Assembly (NCBI RefSeq): GCF_013201705.1
Contig: NZ_CP053837.1
Coordinates: 992,001 to 1,056,000, forward strand
DNA: 64,000 bases
DNA from: Aliarcobacter faecis
GTDB lineage: Bacteria; Campylobacterota; Campylobacteria; Campylobacterales; Arcobacteraceae
Reading direction: 5' to 3'
The position numbers and the translations under genes were made by a program. Under the pieces are notes generated by a model. That model was given only the letters and a program-made list of their open reading frames with translations, ran no database searches and was not told the DNA's origin. This document shows positions 20,388 through 29,439 of this stretch, one piece after another (positions within the stretch are counted from its first letter, which is position 1; each line of letters begins with the position of its first letter).

Positions 20388-21368
20388 ATGAATAATCAAA
20401 TAAAAGTTGCGATTGTTGGATATGGGAATTTAGGAAGAGGTGTTGAACTTTCTATTTCAAAAAATCCTGATATGAGTTTAGTGGCGGTTTTTTCAAGAAG
20501 AGATCCACAAAGTGTAACTACGATAAACACTCCAGTTTATTCAATAAATAATATTTTAGAATTTAAAGACAAAGTTGATGTTTTAATTTTATGTGGTGGT
20601 TCAAAAGATGACTTACCTATTCAAGGACCACAATTTGTAGAACATTTTAATATAGTTGATAGTTATGATAATCACGCACAAATTCCAGAGTATTTTGCAA
20701 GTGTTGATAAAGTAGCTTCAAAAAATAATAAAATCGGAATGATTTCTATTGGTTGGGATCCAGGAATGTTTTCTATAAATAGACTTTTTGGTGAAACTTT
20801 ATTACCAGATGGAGATACATATACATTTTGGGGAAAAGGTTTAAGTCAAGGACACTCAGATGCAATTAGAAGAGTTGAAGGTGTAAAAAATGGTGTTCAA
20901 TATACTATTCCATCAACTGAAGCTATTGAGAAAGTAAGAAGTGGAGCAAGACCAGAATTAAGTACAAAAGATAAACATAAAAGAGAGTGTTTTGTAGTAT
21001 TAAAAGATGGAGCAGATGCTAAAAAAGTAGAGAATGAGATTAAAACTATGCCAAACTACTTTGAACCTTATGATACAACAGTTAATTTTATTTCAGAAGA
21101 TGAGTTTAATAAAAATCATAATACTATGCCTCATGGTGGATTTGTAATAAGAAGTGGAGTTAGTAGTAAGGGAGTTAATCAAGTAATTGAGTATTCTTTA
21201 AAACTTGATAGTAACCCAGAATTTACAGCAAGTGTTTTAGTTGCTTATGCTAGAGCTACATATAAAATGGCTTTAAAAGGTGATTTTGGAGCAAAAACAA
21301 TATTTGATGTTGCCCCAAATTTACTATCTTCTAAAACTTCTTTAGATTTAATAACTGAAATTTTATAA
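20388..21368 (+). CDS. ddh: meso-Diaminopimelate dehydrogenase
   Basis: The 326-residue protein makes meso-diaminopimelate in one NADPH-dependent step from tetrahydrodipicolinate, supplying lysine and peptidoglycan. The Rossmann start VAIVGYGNLGRGVE, SRRDP for NADP preference, LCGGSKDD, and the substrate region SIGWDPGMFSINRLFGE with WGKGLSQGHSDAIRRVEGV match the family closely. The length is exactly typical. It has its own AAAGGAGCG site and is flanked by terminators, so it is a single-gene unit. Most bacteria use the succinylase or acetylase route instead; whether those genes coexist here cannot be seen. Confidence 0.93.
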   Translation: MNNQIKVAIVGYGNLGRGVELSISKNPDMSLVAVFSRRDPQSVTTINTPVYSINNILEFKDKVDVLILCGGSKDDLPIQGPQFVEHFNIVDSYDNHAQIPEYFASVDKVASKNNKIGMISIGWDPGMFSINRLFGETLLPDGDTYTFWGKGLSQGHSDAIRRVEGVKNGVQYTIPSTEAIEKVRSGARPELSTKDKHKRECFVVLKDGADAKKVENEIKTMPNYFEPYDTTVNFISEDEFNKNHNTMPHGGFVIRSGVSSKGVNQVIEYSLKLDSNPEFTASVLVAYARATYKMALKGDFGAKTIFDVAPNLLSSKTSLDLITEIL

Positions 21369-21372
21369 AATT

Positions 21373-21396
21373 CTTCCCCTTTTTGGGAAGTTTTTT
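21373..21396 (+). terminator. Terminator after ddh
   Basis: CTTCCC (21373-21378), six-base loop CTTTTT, GGGAAG (21385-21390), then T6. Confidence 0.9.
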
Positions 21397-21470
21397 ACTT
21401 GTTAATAATTTTTATTATAAGTTTTAAATAATTTTTAGATATTATATTACAATATTAATAAGGCAAAATA

Positions 21471-23018
21471 TTGTATAACAAATCAAAAAACTATCTTTTA
21501 AATCTTGATGTAAGAAATTTTTTCCTTGAATGGATATTTCTTATATTTTTTCTTTTGGCTTTAGGTATTTTTGTATCATTTATTATCTTTAATAAAAATG
21601 AAAATATTTTACAAAGAGAAGAAGAGAGATTATCAACTCAAGCAAAAATTTTAAATGATAATTTATTAAATCAGATTAACTCAATAAACCAAGCCCTTTT
21701 ACTAACAAGAGAAGGGGTTGAAAGAGGTGATTTAGAAGATAAAAAATCAAAAGAGCATCTAGAAGAGCATATAAAGATGTTTATAAAAGTAATTCCTACT
21801 TTAAGAACATTTGTAGTATTGGATAAAAATGGAAAGGTTACAGCTACAAATAGAACAGATATTTCTGAATTTAACCACTCAACAAAGGATTATTTTTTAA
21901 ATGTTAAAAATAACCCTTCTAGAACTAAGATCTATATAAATACTCCTTATAAAACAATGTTAGGAACTTGGACTATAAATTTAGCCTTAATGCTAAATGA
22001 TGAAAAAGGTAATTTTAATGGTATAGTTTTAGCAGTTTTTGAACCATTAGAACTTTTGAAGAATTTAGAATCAGTTTTTTATGCAAGTGATATGAGAAGC
22101 TCTATAATTCATGGAGATGGAACTCTCTTTTTAATGGCTCCACAAAATGATGAAGCATTAGGTAAAAAAATTGATAGTGAAAATTCATTTTTATATAAAC
22201 ATAAACTAGGAAATAAATTAACTAGTGTTTATAAAGGGACATCTTATATATCAAATGATGAAAGATTAGTCGCTTTTTATACTGTAAAACCTCAAAATAT
22301 TGATATTGATTCACCTTTATATATAACAGTTAGTAGAGATTTAAATGCTTTATATATAAATATAAAAAATGAAAACTATATAGTAGTTGTTTTGATGTTA
22401 ATTTTAATATTAAGTTCAGTTTTTGGTCTATTTCTTCTTCAAAAAAAGAGATATTTTGCTAGACTACAAGAGATAGAACAAGATGAAGAGAAGAGAAAAA
22501 TACTTGAAAATTATGCTTATATTGATAGTTTAACTGAAATTGCAAATAGAAGATATTTTGAGCAGTTTTTAGATAAAGAGTGGAGATATTGTCAAAGAAA
22601 TAAAATGAATTTATCTATAGCTTTAATAGATATTGATAATTTTAAACTATATAATGATAAATATGGTCATCAAACTGGTGATGAGTGTTTAAAAATGGTT
22701 GCAAGAGTTTTAGATGATAATTTAAATCGCTCTCATGATTTTGTAGCAAGATATGGTGGAGAAGAGTTTATTTGTATTTTACCAAATACTAATATTGAAA
22801 ATGCAGAAATAATTTGTGAAAGATTAAGAGTGGAAGTTGAGAATCTAAAAATTCTTCATGAAGATTCTAAAACTTCAAATGTTGTTACCATTAGTATTGG
22901 GCTTTCTTGTATCATTCCAAATGAAAAAATTGAGAAAAATGATTTGATAAGAAAAGCTGATAATGCTCTTTATTTATCTAAAAAATCTGGAAGAAATAGA
23001 GTTAGTATAGAGTTATAA
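21471..23018 (+). CDS. Cache-domain diguanylate cyclase
   Basis: The 515-residue protein uses a TTG start behind AAGG at a 7-nt spacing. One membrane helix lies at ~19-40, and a periplasmic Cache-type sensor follows (TFVVLDKNGKVTATNR, then TINLALMLND). A second helix lies at ~305-325, and the C-terminus is a GGDEF domain. The active loop reads ARYGGEEF, and RSHD sits five residues before it, an intact RxxD inhibitory site. It should make cyclic di-GMP from two GTP in response to a periplasmic cue, with product feedback. No EAL domain is present. It stands alone, with aroE convergent 18 nt away. Confidence 0.92.
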   Translation: MYNKSKNYLLNLDVRNFFLEWIFLIFFLLALGIFVSFIIFNKNENILQREEERLSTQAKILNDNLLNQINSINQALLLTREGVERGDLEDKKSKEHLEEHIKMFIKVIPTLRTFVVLDKNGKVTATNRTDISEFNHSTKDYFLNVKNNPSRTKIYINTPYKTMLGTWTINLALMLNDEKGNFNGIVLAVFEPLELLKNLESVFYASDMRSSIIHGDGTLFLMAPQNDEALGKKIDSENSFLYKHKLGNKLTSVYKGTSYISNDERLVAFYTVKPQNIDIDSPLYITVSRDLNALYINIKNENYIVVVLMLILILSSVFGLFLLQKKRYFARLQEIEQDEEKRKILENYAYIDSLTEIANRRYFEQFLDKEWRYCQRNKMNLSIALIDIDNFKLYNDKYGHQTGDECLKMVARVLDDNLNRSHDFVARYGGEEFICILPNTNIENAEIICERLRVEVENLKILHEDSKTSNVVTISIGLSCIIPNEKIEKNDLIRKADNALYLSKKSGRNRVSIEL

Positions 23019-23036
23019 AATTAAAAAAGAAGAATA

Positions 23037-23834
23037 TTATTCTCCTTTTAACCCTTTTCTCATAGCTTCAACTAAGCTATTATCGGCTTTTGTCTTTGTA
23101 AAAAGTTCAAATGCTAAAACACCTTGATATAAAAGCATATCTTCACCATCTTTAATTTTATTATTTAAGCTTTGAGCTAAAGCCAAAAATGGAGTAACTT
23201 TTCCATAAATACAATCAAAAGCAAAAGAGCTATTTTTTAAAACTTCTTCTAGTAACTCTTTTGGTGCAGGTAAAAATTCATCTTTTAAACCTGCACTTGT
23301 AGAGTTTACAACTAAATCAAATTTAGCTACTTTAAAATCAAAATCATCAAAACTAAAGGCTTTTAGTTGATAATTTTTAAAAAATTCTAGTTTCTCTTTA
23401 CTTCTATTTAAAACTGTTACATCAATATTATTCTCTTGCAAAGCTAGAGCTATTGCCTTTGCTGTTCCACCAGCACCTAAAAGTAAAACACTATTTATTT
23501 TTCCAAAACTTTCTATAGCTTTTAAAAAGCCAGGTGCATCTGTATTGTAAGCTATAACTTTATCAACTTCTAAAATATAGCTATTTACAGCCTCTATTTT
23601 TTGTGCTATTCCTTTTACTATATCTGCATTTTTAAAAGCTTTTTCTTTGTGTGGAACTGTTATGTTTGCTCCACTAAAACCATTTTTAATAAACTCATCT
23701 TTTATTAAATCTCCATTTATTAAATGAAACTTTTCATAAACTGCATCAAAATTTATATGTTTAAATCCCGCATTTTGCATTTGAGGAGATTTTGAGTGAA
23801 CAACAGGGTCTCCAAATATTACAAACTTCTTCAT
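23037..23834 (-). CDS. aroE: Shikimate dehydrogenase
   Basis: The 265-residue protein carries out NADPH-dependent reduction of 3-dehydroshikimate in the aromatic pathway. Visible marks are GDPVVHSKSPQMQNAGF for substrate, NITVPHKE with the catalytic Lys, AYNTDAPGF with the paired Asp, and the Rossmann motif LLGAGGTAKAIA followed by LNRSKEK. The ATG overlaps the end of the upstream methyltransferase gene by 4 nt, so the two are translated together. aroB lies far away at 55.6 kb. Confidence 0.95.
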   Translation of the reverse strand: MKKFVIFGDPVVHSKSPQMQNAGFKHINFDAVYEKFHLINGDLIKDEFIKNGFSGANITVPHKEKAFKNADIVKGIAQKIEAVNSYILEVDKVIAYNTDAPGFLKAIESFGKINSVLLLGAGGTAKAIALALQENNIDVTVLNRSKEKLEFFKNYQLKAFSFDDFDFKVAKFDLVVNSTSAGLKDEFLPAPKELLEEVLKNSSFAFDCIYGKVTPFLALAQSLNNKIKDGEDMLLYQGVLAFELFTKTKADNSLVEAMRKGLKGE

Positions 23835-24448
23835 CTACTTTCCTTTTTTGCATAGAAATTAAATAGTGGAAAATCTCCATAATCTCTTTGGTAAATAAAT
23901 ACTCTTTCATAGATATAATTTTTAAAACCAATTTTAGAGCAGATATTTTCTAACTCTTCTTTTGTAAATCCAAAATGATAAACTCCAGCATTATTATGTT
24001 TTTTATGAAAAGTTCCATCCTCTTTTTCTAAATCATTTACACAGATATATCCACCATTTTTTAAAGCTTTATAGCTTTTTTCAAAGAAAACTTCAAGATT
24101 TTCTATATGATGAAGTGACATAGAAATAACTATCAAATCAAATTTATTTTCAGCTAAATCATCAGTTGAAATATCATGTTTTTGGGCTTTTATATTTTTT
24201 AAACCTTTTTCTAGGGATTTTTTATTGAACTCTTCAACCATTCCAGTAGAGCTATCAAGTCCTAAAACTTCTCTGTTTTCATCTACAAGTTCAAAAGCTA
24301 TCAAACCTGTTCCACAACCATAATCAAGGATATCTTTTATTTTTGAGAAATCCAAAGTCTCTTTTAAGTGTTTTATACAACCTTCTGTTTTTTCCAAACT
24401 TAACTGCTTCTTATCCCAATCTTTTGCTCTTTCGTCAAATCTACTCAA
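23831..24448 (-). CDS. Class I SAM-dependent methyltransferase
   Basis: The 205-residue protein has motif I ILDYGCGTGLIAFEL near residue 40, an acidic residue after the next strand (LGLDSST), motif IV FDLIVISMSLHHI and a post-motif LKNGGYICVNDLEKEDG. This is the ubiquinone/small-molecule methyltransferase style. The substrate is unknown. It overlaps aroE by 4 nt on the same strand, which implies co-expression but not necessarily a shared pathway. The gene upstream (pgeF) is divergent, with 60 bp between. Confidence 0.85.
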   Translation of the reverse strand: MSRFDERAKDWDKKQLSLEKTEGCIKHLKETLDFSKIKDILDYGCGTGLIAFELVDENREVLGLDSSTGMVEEFNKKSLEKGLKNIKAQKHDISTDDLAENKFDLIVISMSLHHIENLEVFFEKSYKALKNGGYICVNDLEKEDGTFHKKHNNAGVYHFGFTKEELENICSKIGFKNYIYERVFIYQRDYGDFPLFNFYAKKESR

Positions 24449-24508
24449 ATCTTATCCTTAAAGAAATTTTGGCTAAATTATATCAAAAGCAAATAAAAAG
24501 AAGAAAAG

Positions 24509-25183
24509 ATGAAAAATGAGATAATTTATACATTTACAACTACAAATGATGGAAATTTGGCTTTTCATGTTGGTGATGATGAAAAGAATGTTATAAAAAA
24601 TAGAGAAAATTTAGCACTAAAAATTGGATATAAAAATGAGAATTTAGTCTATATGAATCAAATTCATAGTGCAAATATTGTAGTTGTAGATGAAAATTCT
24701 CCTAAAATGATAGATAATTGTGATGCAATTATTACAAATAGAAAAAATCTTCCTTTGATGGTAATGGTTGCTGATTGTATTCCTGTTTTAATGTTTGATG
24801 AAAAAAAAGGTGTAATTTGTGCAATTCATGCAGGAAGAAACTCAACTTTTTTAAAAATTGCTCAAATTACTGCTTTAAAAATGATAGAAGAGTTTGATTG
24901 TAAAGTAGAAGATATGAAAGCTATTTTAGGACCGTCTATACAAAAATGTTGTTATGAAGTGAGTTTGGAATTAGTAAATATAGTTAAAAATTCTTTTGGA
25001 GAAGAGTTTGTAGAGAATAGAAATATAGATTTACAAGGAATAAACAAAAAATTATTAGAGGATTTAGGAGTAAAAAATATAGAAGTTTCTCCTATTTGTA
25101 CAAAATGTTCAAATCAACCATACTTTTCATATAGAAAAGAGAAAAAAACTGGAAGATTTGCAGGAATTATAATTTTAAAATAG
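24509..25183 (+). CDS. pgeF: Peptidoglycan editing factor PgeF (YfiH/laccase-domain family)
   Basis: The 224-residue protein belongs to the CNF1/YfiH-like family once called polyphenol oxidase. In E. coli YfiH removes mis-incorporated serine from peptidoglycan precursors. The family Cys/His cluster is seen as MVADCIPVLMFD, CAIHAGRNST and KCCYEVS, and the C-terminal SYRKEKKTGRFAGII is typical. It begins behind AAGAAAAG and is divergent from the methyltransferase gene. The following 183-bp spacer contains nothing I can assign beyond AT-rich promoter-like sequence. Confidence 0.88.
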   Translation: MKNEIIYTFTTTNDGNLAFHVGDDEKNVIKNRENLALKIGYKNENLVYMNQIHSANIVVVDENSPKMIDNCDAIITNRKNLPLMVMVADCIPVLMFDEKKGVICAIHAGRNSTFLKIAQITALKMIEEFDCKVEDMKAILGPSIQKCCYEVSLELVNIVKNSFGEEFVENRNIDLQGINKKLLEDLGVKNIEVSPICTKCSNQPYFSYRKEKKTGRFAGIIILK

Positions 25184-25366
25184 TTTAGTGATTTTTTAAT
25201 TTTATAATCTTACTTATATTTTAAGATAATTTGAAACAAGTTTAACTCTTTTATCTATAGTTGCATTTAGAGTTACTTACGCAATCTATTTTATTAAATT
25301 TAAGAAAATGTATTTAATATATAAAATGGTATTATTTGGGCTTTAAAGTTTAAAAATGGATAAAAA

Positions 25367-26200
25367 ATGGACGAATATATACTAAAGATTTCTACACAAG
25401 ATGCTAAAGGACTTATTTATAATATTTCAAAAGTTCTTTTTGCAAATAATTTAAATATTGAACAAAATGCTGAATATGTAGATCCTGATACAAAAGAGTT
25501 TTTTATGAGAACTATAATTAGCGGAAAAGTTATGCAAACAATTTTGTTAAAAGAGCTAAAAGAGGTTTTACCAAGTGGTGCAAACATAAGATTAAATAAA
25601 AAAACAAAAAAAGATTGTATTCTTTTGGTAACTAAAGAGTCTCATGTTTTAGGTGATTTACTTATCAGATATACTTCAAATGAGTTAAATGCAAATATAA
25701 AAGCAGTTATTGGAAACCATAATGATTTAAAAGGTTTAGTTGAGAAATTTGATATTCCATTTTTTTGTATAAGTGCTGAAAATTTAAGTAAAGATGAACA
25801 TGAAAAGTTAGTTTCTCAAAAAATAGATGAATTTAACCCAGAATTAATAGTTCTTGCAAAATATATGAGAATTTTAACACCAAAATTTGTAGAAAAATAT
25901 GAAGGAAAAGTTTTAAATATTCATCACTCATTTTTACCAGCATTTATTGGTGCAAACCCATATAAACAAGCTCATGAAAGAGGTGTGAAAATCATTGGAG
26001 CAACTGCTCATTATGTTACAAATGATTTAGATGAAGGACCAATTATTTTTCAAGATGTTGTAAGAGTTGATCACTCATACTCTTGGGAAGATATGAGAAA
26101 TGCTGGACGAAATGTTGAAAAAGTAGTGCTTTCAAATGCTTTTGAACTACTTTTAAATGATAGAGTTTTTATTCATAGAAATAAAACGGTAATTTTATAA
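25367..26200 (+). CDS. purU: Formyltetrahydrofolate deformylase
   Basis: The 277-residue protein hydrolyses 10-formyltetrahydrofolate to formate and tetrahydrofolate, balancing one-carbon pools. An N-terminal ACT domain (ISTQDAKGLIYNISKVLF, ~8-80) is followed by a formyltransferase-like domain with IHHSFLPAFIGANPYKQAHERG and the catalytic Asp in the DEGPII segment. The order fits PurU and not PurN, which lacks the ACT part. Its final base overlaps the trmL start (TAATG). Confidence 0.95.
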   Translation: MDEYILKISTQDAKGLIYNISKVLFANNLNIEQNAEYVDPDTKEFFMRTIISGKVMQTILLKELKEVLPSGANIRLNKKTKKDCILLVTKESHVLGDLLIRYTSNELNANIKAVIGNHNDLKGLVEKFDIPFFCISAENLSKDEHEKLVSQKIDEFNPELIVLAKYMRILTPKFVEKYEGKVLNIHHSFLPAFIGANPYKQAHERGVKIIGATAHYVTNDLDEGPIIFQDVVRVDHSYSWEDMRNAGRNVEKVVLSNAFELLLNDRVFIHRNKTVIL

Positions 26201-26667
26201 TGTTTAATATAGTTTTACACGAACCAAGAATTCCTGGAAATGTAGGAACTATTGGAAGATTGGCTTTTGCTCTAAATTGTAAACTTCATTTAATTAAACC
26301 TTATGGATTTGGAGAGATAACAGAAAAAGAGGTTCGTCGAGCAGGACTTGATTATTGGTATGATTTAGAAGTTTTTGAGTATGAAAATATAGATGATTTT
26401 TGGGCAAAAAATTCATTTTCTAATAGACATTTTTTTGCTACAACAAAGACAAAACAGCTATATTTTGAGACAAAATTTGAAGTAGGGGACTATTTTTATT
26501 TTGGAAGGGAAGATGCTGGTTTACCAAAAGAGATTTTAGAAAAAAGTCAAAAAACTTGCATTACTATTCCTATGACAAACAATGCAAGAAGCCTAAATAT
26601 TGCAAACTCTGTTTCAATTGTTTGTTATGAAGCTTTAAGACAAAATTTCTCTAGTTTTAAAATCTAA
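26200..26667 (+). CDS. trmL: tRNA (cytidine/uridine-34 2'-O)-methyltransferase TrmL
   Basis: The 155-residue SPOUT methyltransferase has the short single-domain TrmL architecture. Motif 1 is PRIPGNVGTIGRLA, and the deep-knot motifs are YFGREDAGLPKE and CITIPMTNNARSLNIANSVSIVCYEALRQ. It methylates the wobble ribose of tRNA-Leu isoacceptors in known cases. It shares one base with the purU stop. Its stop codon is buried in a palindromic terminator that also covers the stop of the converging gene. Confidence 0.93.
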   Translation: MFNIVLHEPRIPGNVGTIGRLAFALNCKLHLIKPYGFGEITEKEVRRAGLDYWYDLEVFEYENIDDFWAKNSFSNRHFFATTKTKQLYFETKFEVGDYFYFGREDAGLPKEILEKSQKTCITIPMTNNARSLNIANSVSIVCYEALRQNFSSFKI

Positions 26668-26686
26668 AGATTAATCTTTAGATTTT
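26659..26686. terminator. Perfect 28-bp palindrome shared by two convergent genes
   Basis: AAAATCTAAAGATT (26659-26672) is followed directly by its reverse complement (26673-26686). It includes the trmL stop (26665-26667) and the stop of the converging small gene (26671-26673). T4 follows the right-hand arm's core in both directions. Confidence 0.75.
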
Positions 26687-26916
26687 ACTAAAGTTGTACT
26701 TTTTTTAATAAGTTTATTTATAGCTACTAACTTTTTTTGTAAAGATAATTTTTTTTCAATATCTGCTTTTTTAAGCTCTTTGATATCGTTTTTTATTTTT
26801 ATCTTTTTATCTTTTAAATCTTCAATAAGAGCTAGAAGTTTTTGCTCTTTTTTCTCTTTTAGCTTGTCTTTTTTTAGATACTTTTGGATTTTTTCAATAA
26901 TTTCACTTAGTTTCAT
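26671..26916 (-). CDS. Small lysine-rich coiled-coil protein
   Basis: The 81-residue protein is almost entirely Lys, Glu, Leu and Ile in heptad-like spacing (IQKYLKKDKLKEKKEQKLLALIEDLKD), predicted as one long coiled coil. No signal peptide or known domain is recognised. The ATG at 26916 overlaps the end of the phosphate symporter gene by 14 nt on the same strand, implying translational coupling. A role as a cytoplasmic adaptor of that transporter is only a guess from position. Confidence 0.65.
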   Translation of the reverse strand: MKLSEIIEKIQKYLKKDKLKEKKEQKLLALIEDLKDKKIKIKNDIKELKKADIEKKLSLQKKLVAINKLIKKSTTLVKSKD

Positions 26917-28666
26917 TTTTTACTTCTCCTAAATCTTTATTTAAATCACTATTTACAAATAAAATATTTGCAACTTCTACAAGTTTTTTCTGTATAGAAT
27001 AACCAGTAGCACTATCATTCATATATGATGTTGCCATTGTTGCTTTTATCTTATCTTCTCTAATTAGTGCATCTATCTCTTCACTACTTGCTAGGTCATT
27101 TTGAGCTAATTCAGATTTTATCACCTCTAATTGTGTTAGTTGGTCTGCATCATTTTCCAAAGTTGAAAGAGTGTTGATATCTATTAAAATTTCAGCTAAC
27201 TCTTTTCTTAATATATTATACTCCTCTTTAATAAACTCATTCCTACTTTTTAAGTAGTAGTTTAAATTTTTTTGTATATCTCTTGTATCTTTTAAAACTT
27301 CTACTATTATAGATGCAGCTCTTTTTAATTCACCTGCTTCTTTATGTTGAAAATCAAACATATGCTCTTGAGCAAATGATGAGAATTTTACAATATCACT
27401 ATAAAGAGATTTTAGATTTTTTTGATAAATTTCATCTATATTTGTATCAATTATTGATAATTCATCATTTAATCGTACTTTTAAAGTCTCTTTTGTTAGA
27501 CCTGTTGTATGAAGATTTAATGCATGTAGCATAGCTTTTTGACAATTTTCATACAAATTTATAGTCTCTTTTCTAATAGCTACAAGTGCAGCATCCGGGC
27601 TATTTAAAACAACTGGAGATAGATATTTGGGTTTTGAAGCAGAAGATATTTTTTGAGGAATAATTTTTTCCAAAAGTTTAGCAATTAGAGGAATAAAAGG
27701 GAATAGTACAATAATTCCAACTAAACTAAAAATTGTATGGAAAAGTGCTAATTTCATTCCACTATTTGTTTCAGCAATCCCAAAATATGGAGCTAAGAAA
27801 TCAACAAAATCTTTAAATTGGTAAATAAATATTGTAATAATTGCAGCTGTTACAAAGTTAAAAATAACATGTGAACCAGCAACCCTTTTTGCATCTTGAG
27901 TTGATGTAAGTGAGGCTAAAACAGCTGTTAAAACTGTACCAATATTTGCTCCAATAGCAAGAGCTAAAGCATTTATGTAAGTAATACTTTCTACATTTAA
28001 AGCTGTAATAATAATAGCTAATGTAGCTGCACTTGATTGAATAACTATTGTAATAACTAAACCAATTAAAATATAAAGTAATATTCCAGTATATCCATCC
28101 ATAGCATAACTTGCAAGGTCAATTTGATCTTTTATTACATCAAATCCATCTTTCATATATGCAATTCCAAGAAAAATAAAACCAAGCCCTAATAAGACAT
28201 TTCCACTACCTTTCATAGCATTTGTTTTTAGAAATCTTAAAATTACTCCAAAAACAATCATAGGAAAGGCATAAGTTGAGATTTTAACATCTATTCCAAG
28301 GCTTGAAACAATCCAAGCTGTTGTTGTACTTCCAAGGTTTGAACCAAAAATTACTCCAATTCCTTGAACAAGTGTAATTAACTCAGCTCCAACAAATGAT
28401 ATTGTAAGAAGTGTTGTAATAGTTGAACTTTGAACTATTGAAGTTGCAACAAAACCAGTTATAATGGCGTATAAACTATTGTGTGTAAATTTTTGTAAAA
28501 GTTTTTCTAAAAGCCCACCAGAAAGTTGTTTAAACCCATCTTGCATAAAGAACATACCAATTATAAAAATTGCAATTCCACTTAAGATAACGGTAAAATT
28601 TTGATATTTTACTACTATAAATGCTAAAATAGATAAACATATAAAAATAATAATATTTTTTTGCAC
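26903..28666 (-). CDS. Na+/phosphate cotransporter family protein with PhoU-like tail
   Basis: I prefer the GTG at 28666, which has GGGGG 8 nt upstream, over the TTG at 28681. The ~587 residues begin with hydrophobic helices. Two inverted NptA/PNaS repeats each carry a Gln-Ser-Ser motif (ATSIVQSSTITTLLT and IVIQSSAATLAIIITAL), the sodium/phosphate signature. About 240 C-terminal residues form a helical PhoU-like cytoplasmic domain. It should import phosphate using the sodium gradient. A small coiled-coil gene overlaps its 3' end. Confidence 0.88.
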   Translation of the reverse strand: MQKNIIIFICLSILAFIVVKYQNFTVILSGIAIFIIGMFFMQDGFKQLSGGLLEKLLQKFTHNSLYAIITGFVATSIVQSSTITTLLTISFVGAELITLVQGIGVIFGSNLGSTTTAWIVSSLGIDVKISTYAFPMIVFGVILRFLKTNAMKGSGNVLLGLGFIFLGIAYMKDGFDVIKDQIDLASYAMDGYTGILLYILIGLVITIVIQSSAATLAIIITALNVESITYINALALAIGANIGTVLTAVLASLTSTQDAKRVAGSHVIFNFVTAAIITIFIYQFKDFVDFLAPYFGIAETNSGMKLALFHTIFSLVGIIVLFPFIPLIAKLLEKIIPQKISSASKPKYLSPVVLNSPDAALVAIRKETINLYENCQKAMLHALNLHTTGLTKETLKVRLNDELSIIDTNIDEIYQKNLKSLYSDIVKFSSFAQEHMFDFQHKEAGELKRAASIIVEVLKDTRDIQKNLNYYLKSRNEFIKEEYNILRKELAEILIDINTLSTLENDADQLTQLEVIKSELAQNDLASSEEIDALIREDKIKATMATSYMNDSATGYSIQKKLVEVANILFVNSDLNKDLGEVKNETK

Positions 28667-28776
28667 AGAAAATGCCCCCAAAATCTAATGTATATAATAT
28701 TAGATTATAACTAATATTTATTTAATAAGTAGATTTTAGATAATATCTTATAATCTTATATTTCTAGGAGAGTTTT

Positions 28777-29439
28777 GTGTATAAAATTTTGGTTTTAGAA
28801 GATGATTTACTTTTTGCTTCAACTTTAGAAGATTTTTTAAGTAGTGAGGGCTTTAATGTAGATATTGCAAAAGATGGAGAAGAAGCTCTTAGTTTAAATT
28901 ATGATTTTAACTATGATTTATATATATTTGATATAAATGTTCCAAAAATAGATGGTTTGGAACTTCTAAAATCTCTTAGAGAAAACAATGATAATACACC
29001 AACTATATTTTTAACATCATATAAAGATAAAGATACTTTAAAAGATGCTTATTCAAAAGGTTGTGATGATTATATAAAAAAACCAGTTGATTTAGATGAG
29101 TTGAGTTTACGAATAAAGGCTATTTTTAAACGAAATAAAAAAGAGTTTAATTTGATAACTTTGAGAGAAAATATAGTTTTTAATCCTATTTCAAAAAGAG
29201 TTTTTGAATCAGAAATTGATATGAATTTACCAATAAAAGTTTTAGAGTTACTGGAGTTATTTTTGGAAAATAGAAATGAAATTGTCTCAAAAGATATGAT
29301 AATAAGAAAACTCTGGAGTACAAGTCAAAGTTATAGTGAGGGTTCAATTAGGGTTTATATTAATCAAGTCAAAAAATTATTTGATAATAAAGATGCAATA
29401 ATAAATATAAAAGGAATAGGGTATAAACTTGAATTCTAA
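28777..29439 (+). CDS. OmpR-family response regulator
   Basis: The 220-residue protein starts at a GTG behind CTAGGAGAG. The receiver domain has the Glu-Asp-Asp pocket (LVLEDD), phosphoacceptor Asp52 in FDINVPKIDG, Thr/Ser in FLTSY and Lys in IKKPVD. A winged-helix effector follows from ~125 (SEGSIRVYINQVKKLF, GIGYKLEF). It overlaps its histidine kinase by 11 nt and heads a three-gene unit ending in an S24 peptidase. The target genes are unknown; vgrG, 135 bp beyond the unit, is one candidate. Confidence 0.93.
   Translation: MYKILVLEDDLLFASTLEDFLSSEGFNVDIAKDGEEALSLNYDFNYDLYIFDINVPKIDGLELLKSLRENNDNTPTIFLTSYKDKDTLKDAYSKGCDDYIKKPVDLDELSLRIKAIFKRNKKEFNLITLRENIVFNPISKRVFESEIDMNLPIKVLELLELFLENRNEIVSKDMIIRKLWSTSQSYSEGSIRVYINQVKKLFDNKDAIINIKGIGYKLEF

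Noticed and set aside
25184-25366. A possible small gene or RNA between pgeF and purU
   Set aside because: The spacer has no ribosome-binding site with a usable frame and no convincing hairpin; it looks like promoter DNA only.
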